This document shows, one piece after another, positions 10,891 to 20,682 of a stretch of 64,000 nucleotides of DNA. The stretch covers positions 1,488,001 to 1,552,000 of the forward strand of contig NC_009043.1 in assembly GCF_000209165.1 (NCBI RefSeq), written 5' to 3'. Each line of letters starts with the position of its first letter. Within the stretch, counting starts at the first letter, position 1. The notes beneath the pieces were generated by a model. It had not been told where the DNA came from. It saw nothing but the letters and a program-made list of their open reading frames with translations, and did no database searches. The position numbers and the translations under genes were made by a program. This stretch comes from Scheffersomyces stipitis CBS 6054. Lineage: Eukaryota; Ascomycota; Pichiomycetes; Serinales; Debaryomycetaceae.

Positions 10891-11105
10891 GTTATCACTT
10901 GTATATAGAAAGGGAATAATTAGATAGAGATATCTGTATCATATATATTACATAATAGACAGACAATTCAAGTGTACCAATTTGATTAAGCAAGTGAAAA
11001 GCAAAATTTTAGAATTAGATACCAAAAAAATGACAACTGTGGCAATGGAGATTTTCATAAGTAATAATGTCTGTAAATAATACCATATAATCACAATGTG
11101 TGAAG

Positions 11106-12326
11106 ATGGCTAGGCAAAGTAGGAGTTTAAAGATTTGTCAAGCATATGTCAAAACATTGTCGCAACTCGTAAATCTGCGACAAGCGCTAGATCTAAGACA
11201 AAACGCGTCGTACATAAATATTTGCGAAAAATATGGGCTTTCAAATCACCAACATATACGTATAGAGACAATACAAGCTAGAATGAGTCGACCACTGTCC
11301 GTGGAAGCTCCTGAGCTGGAAAGTGCAAGAAAAAGGAGGAAATTGGAAACTGGCACGGCTTCAGCAGAAGAAGCTGGTGATTCAAGACCATATCCTTTGT
11401 CAGTAACAAGCATAGAGAACCATTTTGAATTCAAGTCATCAACATATCATTCGGCAATCCCCGTAGAAGTTCTCGAGAATCCAGACGAACCAGTTGTCTT
11501 GGGAGTAGATGAAGCTGGCAGAGGTCCAGTTTTGGGTCCAATGGTGTATGGCATTGCATTTGCATTGGAGAAGTATCTGACAAGATTGCAGAAGGAATAT
11601 GGGTTTGCCGATTCCAAGACTTTAAAGGAAGAGAAAAGAGATGAACTATTCTACAGCATAGAGGATGAAGCGAATGAGCTTAACAGAAATGTTGGCTGGG
11701 CTACTACTACGATGACAGCTAGAGACATTTCTTCAGGGATGTTACGTTCAGTTTTGGGAATAGGCAACTACAACTTAAACGAACAAGCCCACGACACTAC
11801 CATTCAGCTTATCAAGGAAGTTATTGCCAAAGGAGTTAATGTGAAGAAAATCTACGTAGACACAGTAGGTCCCCCTGTGACGTACCAGGCCAAATTGCAG
11901 AAGATATTTCCAGAAACGGAAGTTACGGTTGCGAAAAAGGCAGACAGTATATATCCCATAGTAAGTACTGCTTCCGTGATGGCCAAGGTGACAAGAGACG
12001 CCAATATCAGGTGGTATAACCACAATTTGGATGTGTTGAAGGGCCACAAATTGGGTTCAGGCTATCCCAGTGACCCCAATACCAGCAAGTGGCTCAATGG
12101 TAATGTCGACAAGGTTTTTGGCTGGTGCTACGGGTTTATTCGATTCTCATGGCAGACAGCCAAGGACTCGTTGGTGAAACACGACGGGGTAGAGGTGATT
12201 TACGAAGATGAATGTGTAAAGCAGGACAATGGATATGGCAATGTCAGCGAGTATTTCAGCCATAAGGACGAGCCTGTGAGAGGGAGCATCGATAAGTTGT
12301 ATTATAGTAGCGGAGTGAAACTTTGA
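11106..12326 (+). CDS. RNH201: Ribonuclease H2 catalytic subunit A
   Basis: The protein carries the RNase HII catalytic core. VDEAGRGPVLGPMVYG holds the first Asp-Glu pair, DSKTL follows, and YVDTVGPP and KKADSIYPIVSTASVMAK hold later metal and substrate residues. GSGYPSDPNT and RFSWQTAK are also typical. RNase H2A removes ribonucleotides and RNA primers from DNA with two accessory subunits. The start is uncertain. The ATG at 11106 adds a basic 59-residue extension, while the ATG at 11283 (giving MSRPLSVEAPE) still leaves about 70 residues before the core, more than in S. cerevisiae. A five-codon upstream frame (11096-11113) overlaps the first ATG. Confidence 0.9.
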   Translation: MARQSRSLKICQAYVKTLSQLVNLRQALDLRQNASYINICEKYGLSNHQHIRIETIQARMSRPLSVEAPELESARKRRKLETGTASAEEAGDSRPYPLSVTSIENHFEFKSSTYHSAIPVEVLENPDEPVVLGVDEAGRGPVLGPMVYGIAFALEKYLTRLQKEYGFADSKTLKEEKRDELFYSIEDEANELNRNVGWATTTMTARDISSGMLRSVLGIGNYNLNEQAHDTTIQLIKEVIAKGVNVKKIYVDTVGPPVTYQAKLQKIFPETEVTVAKKADSIYPIVSTASVMAKVTRDANIRWYNHNLDVLKGHKLGSGYPSDPNTSKWLNGNVDKVFGWCYGFIRFSWQTAKDSLVKHDGVEVIYEDECVKQDNGYGNVSEYFSHKDEPVRGSIDKLYYSSGVKL

Positions 12327-12344
12327 AAGAACCAGAACAAAGTG

Positions 12345-12386
12345 GCATATTAGAGAGAGCATATTAGGGAGAGCATATTAAGAGAT
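12345..12386 (+). repeat. Three tandem copies of a 14-base unit
   Basis: Directly after the RNH201 stop, the unit GCATATTAGAGAGA (12345-12358) is followed by GCATATTAGGGAGA (12359-12372) and a diverged third copy, GCATATTAAGAGAT. It probably arose by slippage in the 3' untranslated region. Confidence 0.75.
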
Positions 12387-12997
12387 AGTATAGCATTATT
12401 ACACAATAGAATACACAATAGCAGATATACGTAGACACAGACAAGACTACCACATACACAAAGCGTTTAGGCTGCCACATAAACAGTACATAGAGTGAAT
12501 CACTTTCCACACAACACTCGCAAACATCCACGAACTGGACTGATGCATTCTGTGGATCTTCTCCAGATCAATGTGTTTCCGCAAATGTTGAACTTATATT
12601 TCCCAAATACTGACTAATGAGTAGAAGTTGCAGCCATGGCCCGGAGATGCAGCCGATTTTTTCCACCCGAGTTCGGCACTTAACGTCCGCACCGCTGTCT
12701 CTGTCGCACTCGGAAAACATCCATGCGATGTGCAGGCCACTACCTGCGCGCATTGATTTCAGCGAAAAAAACTACTCTGGATAGAGGCTAATCTACCAAG
12801 TGGTTCGTTTGACTAGGTCTTTTTCTTCAACAGTTGTTTCTTCTTCTCGTGAATTCAGCAGACGTTGTTCAGTTACCGAGTCTCTTCCAGCCCGTTCACA
12901 GTACCGCGTGGATCTCCATTGACACTACAGCCATCGTTTTGTACTACACGTCAACTGTCTAGCACTGTATCATAACTCTTCTACCATAACTCTCAGT
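12387..12997. promoter_or_regulatory. Promoter region of LAT1
   Basis: This is about 610 bases between RNH201 and LAT1. The right part is pyrimidine-rich and ends in a leader with CTACCATAAC before the ATG, typical of a strong yeast promoter. No other gene was seen. Confidence 0.4.
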
Positions 12998-14401
12998 ATG
13001 TCTGCCTTATTGTCTGTCTCCAGAGCTGCTCTCTCGGTTGCTCGTGTTGCTTCCTACAAACAAACCGCCACCGTCTCGCTCCAATGGGCCAGACTCTACT
13101 CCTCGGGCAAATTCCCTCCTCACACCGTCATCAACATGCCTGCCTTGTCTCCTACCATGACGCAGGGAAACATTGGCTCGTGGGCCAAGTCTGTTGGTGA
13201 TGAGTTGACCCCTGGTGAACCTATTGCCGAAATCGAAACCGATAAGGCCTCCATGGACTTTGAGTTCCAAGAAGAGGGTTTTTTGGCAAAGATCTTGGTC
13301 GACGCTGGAGCTAAGGACGTTCCCGTAGGAAAGCCTATTGCCGTCTACGTTGAAGAATCCGCCGATGTCGCTGCCTTTGAATCTTTCACCGCTGCTGATG
13401 CCGGCGAAGGTGAAGCCGCTGCCCCAGTTGAAACACCAGAGGAAGCTCCAGCTGCAAAGGAAGAAGCTCCAGCTGCTGTTTCTACTCCAGCTGCTGCTGC
13501 TCCTACTTCTGCAAGGGCTCCTACTGACAGAATCATTGCTTCTCCTTTAGCCAAGACCATTGCCTTGGACAAGGGTATCTCATTGAAAAACATCAAGGGA
13601 TCTGGTCCAAACGGCAGAATCGTCGCTAAGGATGTGGAAAACTACAAGGTGCCAGCCCCAGCTGCTGCTCCAGCTGCTGCCGCTCCAGCTCCAGGTGCTT
13701 CGTACGAGGACATTCCTATCACCACCATGAGAAACGTCATTGCTTCCAGATTATTGCAATCAACTCAACAATCGCCTTCGTACATCATTCAGTCGCAGAT
13801 TTCCGTCACCAAGTTGTTGAAGTTGCGTGCTTCTTTGAATGCTTCTGCTGAGGACAGATACAGATTGTCTGTCAATGACTTGTTGATCAAGGCTATCGCT
13901 CTTGCTTCCGTGAGAGTACCAGAAGTCAACTCCGCCTGGTTGGGCGACCAAGGAGTCATCAGACAGTACAACAATGTCGATGTCTCTGTTGCTGTGGCCA
14001 CTCCAACGGGTTTGATCACTCCAATCGTCAAGGATGCTCACATCAAGGGCTTGTCTACCATCTCTAAGGAAGTCAAGGACTTGGGTAAGAGAGCTAAAGA
14101 AGGCAAGTTGTCTCCACAGGAATTCCAAGGTGGTACCATCTGTATCTCCAACTTGGGTATGAACAACGCTGTCACTGCCTTCACTTCTATCATCAACCCC
14201 CCACAGTCTGCTATCGTTGCTATTGGTACAACCGACAAGAAGGCTGTTCCATCCAACGTCAACGAACAAGGATTCGTCTTTGAAGATGTGATCACCATCA
14301 CCGGTACTTTCGACCACAGAGTTGTTGACGGTGCTGTCGGTGGTGAATGGATCAAAGCATTGAAGAAGATCATCGAAAACCCATTGGAAATGTTGATCTA
14401 G
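12998..14401 (+). CDS. LAT1: Dihydrolipoamide acetyltransferase, E2 of mitochondrial pyruvate dehydrogenase
   Basis: The 467-residue protein begins with a basic, Ser/Ala/Arg-rich mitochondrial presequence (about residues 1-35). A lipoyl domain follows, with the lipoylated lysine as Lys83 in ETDKASMD. An Ala/Pro/Glu linker leads to the peripheral-subunit binding domain (about 178-215, with ASPLAKTIA and [12 protein letters not shown]). A second Ala/Pro linker precedes the catalytic 2-oxoacid acyltransferase domain, which ends with the active-site DHRVVDG (His440). It transfers acetyl groups to CoA in the pyruvate dehydrogenase core. Its leucines are almost all TTG, with none encoded by CTG, pointing to high expression. 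Confidence 0.95.
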   Translation: MSALLSVSRAALSVARVASYKQTATVSLQWARLYSSGKFPPHTVINMPALSPTMTQGNIGSWAKSVGDELTPGEPIAEIETDKASMDFEFQEEGFLAKILVDAGAKDVPVGKPIAVYVEESADVAAFESFTAADAGEGEAAAPVETPEEAPAAKEEAPAAVSTPAAAAPTSARAPTDRIIASPLAKTIALDKGISLKNIKGSGPNGRIVAKDVENYKVPAPAAAPAAAAPAPGASYEDIPITTMRNVIASRLLQSTQQSPSYIIQSQISVTKLLKLRASLNASAEDRYRLSVNDLLIKAIALASVRVPEVNSAWLGDQGVIRQYNNVDVSVAVATPTGLITPIVKDAHIKGLSTISKEVKDLGKRAKEGKLSPQEFQGGTICISNLGMNNAVTAFTSIINPPQSAIVAIGTTDKKAVPSNVNEQGFVFEDVITITGTFDHRVVDGAVGGEWIKALKKIIENPLEMLI

Positions 14402-14861
14402 ACATCTCGAACTGGCAAAACCATCCATAACATATAAACATATAATTACGAGAAAAGTAGAATTAGATCGACTTTATTCTCTAGTGTAGTGTTTGTTATC
14501 CATTTACCTCTGCACATATATTCCATAATACACTATACTAAATTGGATCACATAGATCTGGTCGAGGATCTTTCGTAACCAGTGCAAATCGATCTTGTCT
14601 ATATCAATGTAGTTGGTGGTAGCGCTACATTTTTTGCACCCAATACTCTCACTTACCGTATACTTCTACTTATCACGTACAACACAACAGAAGGTCTAAT
14701 ACGTCAATTTGTCTGTATAATAATGTATATTCTTGTTCTTTGTTGTTGATTCTAAAATTTTTGAAATTATGTAGCTTTTATAGGCATAAGTGTATCATAG
14801 TTGCCTTGAAATTAGTGAATTATATCTCGAGTTGGTTCTATTGTCGATGTTTGCGTCTACT
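14402..14861. other. Convergent intergenic region
   Basis: LAT1 and the next gene run towards each other here, so this 460-base AT-rich stretch should hold only the two 3' untranslated regions. Nothing else was seen. Confidence 0.4.
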
Positions 14862-17684
14862 TCATGTAAGGCTAGCTTCTTCATTCTGAGAATTTTCTTC
14901 GACCTGTTTCTTTCTAATTCTAAGACGGGCCTCTTTCTTTAAATTCCACAAGAATACTGGGTTTTTTGGACTCAACTCTTCTTCAATATGGTGTCTCCGT
15001 TGAATTTCTAACCATTTCTTCTCAATAGCTTGCCATTTTTCTACTTGTTTGCGCTTTAACTCCTGTTCTATTCTCCATTCATCAATTTCCCGGCGAATAT
15101 CCTGTCGGATCACCTCTTCTTCTTTTCTCTTCTCATACTCCTCCATTGCTTTTCTGTGTATCTTTTTTCTTAACTGTTCATGATCTTGTATGGCAAATAT
15201 CAGACGGACTCTAGATTCGGCCTCCCGACGATAGTAACCCTCATACCTGTGCAACCTTTCTTGAATTACCTTTCGATCTCTATCTTCTTTAATCTCCATC
15301 CATTCCTTATATTCATCTACCTCAGTATTTTTCTTCTTCAGACTTTCTTCATTATCAGTCTTCTCCTTCTTCTGGCACTCCTCTTCATCATCAAGTTCAG
15401 TTAGCTTTTTCTTGAGATATTCTTCATAATAATCAATGTCAATTCCTTTCTTCTTCGGATACTTACTGAGACACGACTTAAGAGGTTTCATATTTAATGG
15501 AACTGGATCATGACGTTTGTAACCATATGGAGCACGCTCTTCAAATGTACCTCTCCATGAGAATCCAATCTCTACTCCAGTAGACTCATCCCGAATCACT
15601 GGTTGTTCAACCAAGTCATTGAGTACCCTTTTCTCCGATTCTCCAGTATAAAGTTGTACAAAGCGGACACGATTCCTCCTTTGAGATCCATTTCTTATAT
15701 GAATTGAATCTCTCAGGTCATGTTCCAAATCATTTAAATGAGCTTTGACCCTAGGTTTAAACTGCTTGACGGCATCTTTCCACCTACTAGAATTTGGCGA
15801 ATCTGGGGAAGAAGCATTACCAGTAAAATGGCAGAGCTGATCCAATGGAACTATATCCTTTTCTTTGTCAAATGCAAATTGTATAGGTTTGTTTTCTTGT
15901 CTAGAGTAGCTTGAGTTCTCAGATTCCTCGTTAGTCTCAAAATGGTCTATATAATCATTCAGATCGGTAAACCGATACTTCCTGTCCGTATTGGACAGAG
16001 ATTCTTCACAAGGTTCAGATTCTTGAAATTTTTCATCTTCAACAGAATTACTAGGCTGCTCAATTCTTACAGGTTGTACCTCATCACGCTGTTCATGCTG
16101 TTCGGGTTTGTCAAGTTTAAGTTTAATCTCGAGTTCAAGTTCAGTTTTATTGGTGGATTCATCAGACCGAGAATCAACATTACAGAACTTCCTTTGTACT
16201 TCGCTGTATCTCTCCTTCAACTTTTTATGTGTTTCTTCCTCCCTTCTTAACGACTGCCGATATCTCAACTCTTTAACTTCTTCACTTTCATTTTCTAAAG
16301 CTTCGACTCTCATAGCTCTTATGCGTGCCAATACACTACCCAATTGATTCTCTAAACTCACCTCGTATTTTCCTTCTGGATAGGCCCTCTTGATTTTGCT
16401 GAAACATGATTTGCCTGGTCGCAAATCTTTTAGAATTGAATGACGCCTCCTGACACCACAAGGAAAGCGTACTTCATAGGTTCCGATCTTGGTAAATCGA
16501 AATTCTATTCCAGTAGCTTTATCAATTTTTGAATGCCGAATATATTGCTTTTTGATTTCTTTATTGAAGTGAACTTCCCTGATTTGATTCAGTTTAGCAT
16601 TTTGTTTAAACAACAGGATGATGTTACATGTAAAGTCTCTGAAGGGGTCATCACTACAATCTGGTTTTGGATCCATATATGTGTCTGACACGGAAGTAGG
16701 TCTGGTGCTGACCTCATCCAAATTGAAATTATTGTCGTCAAATGTGGTACTTTCAGTGAAATCGATTGAAGCAGTTGTGGATACCGAGGGAATGGCAACA
16801 GGAGTCCAAAAGTGAAGCTTCACTCCAGAATTTGTTTCTGAACTCATATAGTCAGACCTGTCAGATTCAATTTGTCTGCGAGCAAGTTCAGATTCAGCAG
16901 CCGATCCAGGCAATCTTTCGTAGGTAATAGTTTCATTATTCAGAAATGAAACAAAAGTATATTGTCCATAGTTGATTACTTGCTTAATGCCTGGTACAGT
17001 CGAAAGAGGCTGTTTATTTGCTTCTGCTTCAACAATAGCTTCCCAAATACCTTCGAAAACATCACTATCATTAACGGCAATCCCAATGTCGATTCGTCTG
17101 ATTGTTGCTTTTCGTGATCCCTGTTCTGATCTATCAGAAGTTTCAGTTTTATATGAGCATTCGGTTCTATCAGAATCTACAGATATATCAGAATGATCGG
17201 AATTCACAGTGTGTACGCAATTAACAACAGGGAAAATATTTAGATTTTCAGTAAAATCTGCTTCGGTTACTGTACTCGAAGTAACACAAGCAGAAGTTAT
17301 ACTAGCAGGAGAAGTATTTGATGAACTTGTATTTAGTTGATCAGGAAATTCAGTGGATTTCTCTTTTTCAGTTGAGTCAATCAAAGATTGCCTCTTGAAA
17401 GAGAACTTGTGGAATATGCATTTGATCCCAGAAACAAGCTTTTGGACGATGTTGGAGGTTTTGGGAGCAGGTTTTCTTTTTCTTTCTAACCTTCTCAAAT
17501 TCTTTTCCTTCTTCGATAGCCTCAATTTGGGTTGACGGATTTGATCTTTTTGACCGTTTTCCAAAGTCGATGATTGATATTTTTCGGAAGGCAATAGAGT
17601 CTGGGGTTCATTAGAATGTCTTTGGAAAGCTTTCGTAAATGAAACTTTCCATTTCCAGTTAGCCTTTGCAAGATAAACTGTCAT
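14862..17684 (-). CDS. Large charged coiled-coil protein with a duplicated motif, function unknown
   Basis: The 940-residue protein was not recognised. Residues 1-110 are basic, and 110-190 are rich in Ser/Thr. The middle and C-terminal parts are Glu/Lys/Arg-rich with long predicted coiled coils (about 455-500 and 745-930). A 50-residue unit occurs twice, at about 379-430 and 692-741. Shared positions are TG[IV]E in a strand-like stretch, G-T-[YF]-E-x-R-x-P-x-G, then [KR]RH, and finally KSC[FL]SK. A weaker third copy may begin at SGVKLHFW (about 286). No signal peptide or membrane helix is seen. The start is the first ATG (17682-17684). It may be a scaffold or cytoskeletal protein restricted to this yeast group, but that is a guess. 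Confidence 0.75.
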   Translation of the reverse strand: MTVYLAKANWKWKVSFTKAFQRHSNEPQTLLPSEKYQSSTLENGQKDQIRQPKLRLSKKEKNLRRLERKRKPAPKTSNIVQKLVSGIKCIFHKFSFKRQSLIDSTEKEKSTEFPDQLNTSSSNTSPASITSACVTSSTVTEADFTENLNIFPVVNCVHTVNSDHSDISVDSDRTECSYKTETSDRSEQGSRKATIRRIDIGIAVNDSDVFEGIWEAIVEAEANKQPLSTVPGIKQVINYGQYTFVSFLNNETITYERLPGSAAESELARRQIESDRSDYMSSETNSGVKLHFWTPVAIPSVSTTASIDFTESTTFDDNNFNLDEVSTRPTSVSDTYMDPKPDCSDDPFRDFTCNIILLFKQNAKLNQIREVHFNKEIKKQYIRHSKIDKATGIEFRFTKIGTYEVRFPCGVRRRHSILKDLRPGKSCFSKIKRAYPEGKYEVSLENQLGSVLARIRAMRVEALENESEEVKELRYRQSLRREEETHKKLKERYSEVQRKFCNVDSRSDESTNKTELELEIKLKLDKPEQHEQRDEVQPVRIEQPSNSVEDEKFQESEPCEESLSNTDRKYRFTDLNDYIDHFETNEESENSSYSRQENKPIQFAFDKEKDIVPLDQLCHFTGNASSPDSPNSSRWKDAVKQFKPRVKAHLNDLEHDLRDSIHIRNGSQRRNRVRFVQLYTGESEKRVLNDLVEQPVIRDESTGVEIGFSWRGTFEERAPYGYKRHDPVPLNMKPLKSCLSKYPKKKGIDIDYYEEYLKKKLTELDDEEECQKKEKTDNEESLKKKNTEVDEYKEWMEIKEDRDRKVIQERLHRYEGYYRREAESRVRLIFAIQDHEQLRKKIHRKAMEEYEKRKEEEVIRQDIRREIDEWRIEQELKRKQVEKWQAIEKKWLEIQRRHHIEEELSPKNPVFLWNLKKEARLRIRKKQVEENSQNEEASLT

Positions 17685-19060
17685 CTTCTGAAGTTGTTTA
17701 ATAATCAGGGGTTATGCTGGTCTAGAAAAAAGAGTAGTTCAGAAATGGGTTCACAATAATGAAACTCAAGCTCACCGTGACCACCCGACGAAATGCTTAC
17801 GGAGTAAACGGCAAATTGATTATTGCTGGATAAGAATGAATATAAGCCAGGCATATTGCTCGTGTGAAACTTGCTATATTTGATTACAGTTGGGCGGTAT
17901 TTGCAACCACAAATCGAGCCCAATTGGGTGCAAAAAAAAGATGCATCCTCTTGCAGCAATATGCATCATGCATACAGTTCTAGACTCTTAGATATACTAT
18001 TTTAGAAACAGTATAGATGTCAGAATCTTTATAGAATTATCTGCACTTGCGATTTGCTTAGGTCTGATTGTATAGGAAGTGATTGTTGCGAACGGATGGA
18101 TCATAGAGCTGAGATGCCTGGAATTTTCCTAGCTTCATTGGAAGACACTTATCCACTACTTTCGATTACGAAACCTGAGTGAAATAAGCTTTTCGGTTAC
18201 TCTGTGGTTGCAACTGAGTTTACCCTGTGAAGGGAGTTGTAGTTCTCAATTCATCAAGAGTCATATCGATCTACTACTGGAAATCCCTAAAGGACAACTT
18301 TCTGTGGGTAAAAACTTGTCACTTCACTGGTTGTTACCGCTCTTAATGAAAGCGTTGTCACCATCAAAAGCTCGTATTGCTATAAATATTTTCGATGCAA
18401 GAAGTTCATAGTTGTCAGTATTGATTTCTACTACCATACATCTTTGGCCCAAGCTCTTTGAATACACTATGTCGACTTCATTAGCTTCATTTGTTTACTT
18501 ATTATCATCAAACTTCATGGAGAGATTCAGACAAGTATATGAGTAAGGAAGATTACTAACTACCTCTGGTAAGCTTAATTTAATTAGCAATCTCTGTGAC
18601 TATTTGCACTCTCCATGTCCACGCCTAGAGATCAGTCTGCCAGTACAGGTGTTGGTTCTCAATCAAACGTGCCTTTATCCGCAGCAAGATCTCGTTTCGT
18701 GTGCCGTTCTCATAATTCAAGACTAGATTATGTTTTTCTTCTCAAGGTAACTTTGACTTGTGACGGCAATGTACAGAAACAACAATTCCAAATGTCAGTC
18801 TTGATTCGATATCAAGTTTGCCAATCTCATCTCTTGATCTGAAACTCAAGGATGCCTTTACATTCTTCATTGATGCTGCGGTGTGGATGTTTAAGCTCCA
18901 CAGTACTCCGCGCATCAGGTGCCTTATTTTCATACAGTAGTATTTTCTAAAGAGTTGGAATTATCAACAGTCTTTATTATATTTACTTCACTTCTCCCTA
19001 TAGATTCCACAGTAATTTTTCTGTGAAAGCCTCATATATATCCGTATACCAGTTGCTCAT
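17685..19060. other. Divergent intergenic region, 1.4 kb
   Basis: No supportable gene was found between the coiled-coil gene and TFC7. A 75-codon ATG frame (18615-18842) and a perfect TACTAAC near 18552 occur, but no donor site or extended coding frame joins them. The right end, with CATATATATCC-like sequence about 30 bases before 19061, is probably the TFC7 promoter. Confidence 0.35.
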
Positions 19061-20574
19061 ATGGCTGTTAAGCAGATATATATCGCCAGACACGGATACC
19101 GTGCCAATTGGCTCCCGCTTCCACATCCACCCAATCCCACGGGAATAGATAGTGATCCACCTTTGGCACCTCATGGAGTCGAACAGGCGAGACAGTTAGC
19201 TGCTTACTTGACTTCGTTGCCGAGTACCGATAGACCGCAGTTTGTGGTATCGTCACCTTTCTACCGGTGTGTGGAGACAGCGGAGCCAATTTCGGAAATG
19301 CTTTCGTTGAAGGTAGTTCTAGAACGTGGAGTAGGTGAATGGTACAGAAAGGGACGTAAGGTGATTCCACAGCCGGCCGATTACGACCGGTTGACTCGAT
19401 TCTTTCCTAAAGTTTTGGTTGACGAGTCCGAATGGCCCCGTGACACGACCGTAGGTGTGATTCCAGATCCCACTGGAGAGTCCAATGAAGATATCTTTGT
19501 CAGAGCCAATGAGTTCTGGAAGCGTTTCTTACCAGTATTCGAAGAAAAGTATCCAGATATTGAGACGATAATGATCATCACCCATGCTGCTACCAAGATT
19601 GCATTGGGAGCCTCTCTTTTGCGTTTATCGGGTGTTTTGGACTACATTGATGACGATAACAACACGTTTCGTGCTGGAGCTTGTTCTTTGGATAAGTACG
19701 TACGTACCAGCGACGGCTGGGACATGAAGATGAATGGAAACACCGAGTTCTTAGCGGGTGGAGAGGAGATGCACTGGGACTTTCGATCAACGTATGAAGC
19801 GGGCTCCGACGAAGACATCAAGGCACGGGCAGAGGAAGCTAAGAGGAAGAAAGAACTACAAGAAAAGAAGAGGGAATCGTCATCTATTGCAGAGGCAGCA
19901 ATCAGAGACGACAAACTAAGTGTCAACGACGATTTTGAGGTACGTAACAAACCTAGATTCTAATCAGAGTCTACCAGAGTCTTCTAGACAAACTAGAGTC
20001 ACCTGGATTCTGTTAGAGTATATACCAATCATAATAAATAATCTTAGTGAGGATGTTACTAACACAATTTTAGGACTTCTACGTGACGGTCGATATTCCC
20101 ATGATCGGAAAGGCCCAGAACTTTGAGGATTCCAACAATTTGGAGACCCCAACTTCAAAAGTCAATATTATCAAGCCGGCAGCACAGTTCCAGATTACAG
20201 AGTTGAATAACGACAACCCCTTGATCAAATTGTCGAACAACAGCACTGCTCCTGGAGTACAGGACACCAACAACGGCAATGATGCTATCAACAGCATCAA
20301 TGTGATCGACGGAAAGATCTACGAAACCAGCTGGAAAAAGTTGGTTGGAACAGACTTGATTTTTGACGACTACGGTGAATTGATAGGTAAGGTAACTGAA
20401 CACTTGACCGTCAATGAGAACGTGAAGATTGTACTTAAAGACAGTTCCAAGACCAAAGAAGACAGCGACGAGGAAGAAGAGGTTGACGCGAATGGCGACC
20501 TCAAGACTGCTGGCCAAAGCGCTTTCTTGAAACATGCCATTAAGCTCGCTAAGAAGAAAGAAGCGCACTCGTAG
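19061..20574 (+). CDS. TFC7: TFIIIC tau55-type subunit with phosphoglycerate-mutase-like domain, spliced
   Basis: The coding sequence joins 19061-19939 and 20074-20574 across a 134-base intron, in phase 0, giving 459 residues (S. cerevisiae Tfc7 is 435). Exon 1 encodes a histidine-phosphatase domain with RHG (residues 10-12), SPFYRCVETA (Arg69), GEW (Glu93) and THAATK (His175), so the catalytic set looks complete. Exon 2 encodes the C-terminal domain, with YETSWKKLVGTDLIFDD, an acidic tract and a basic tail, the region that binds TFIIIC tau95. TFIIIC recruits RNA polymerase III to tRNA genes. If the intron were retained, translation would stop at 19963 and the TFIIIC part would be lost. Confidence 0.88.
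19940..20073 (+). other. Intron of TFC7
   Basis: The donor is GTACGT at 19940. A perfect TACTAAC branch point lies at 20057-20063, and the acceptor TTTTAG ends at 20073. Removing these 134 bases joins GAG to GAC in frame and fuses two open frames that together match Tfc7. Confidence 0.88.
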
Positions 20575-20682
20575 GAGGAGTATAAATTCAAAGATAAATT
20601 ATATGTATTAGTAGTCTAGGAGTGTTTCATACTTTTTAATAGTAATAATGTACAATATAATGACATGCAATAAGCGAAAAGA

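Noticed and set aside
13760..14428. 222-codon minus-strand frame opposite LAT1
   Set aside because: LAT1 is certain on the other strand. The frame arises from its strong codon bias.
18552..18842. Perfect TACTAAC followed by a 75-codon ATG frame, suggesting a spliced small gene
   Set aside because: No convincing donor at a workable distance, and an in-frame stop separates the possible acceptor from the ATG.
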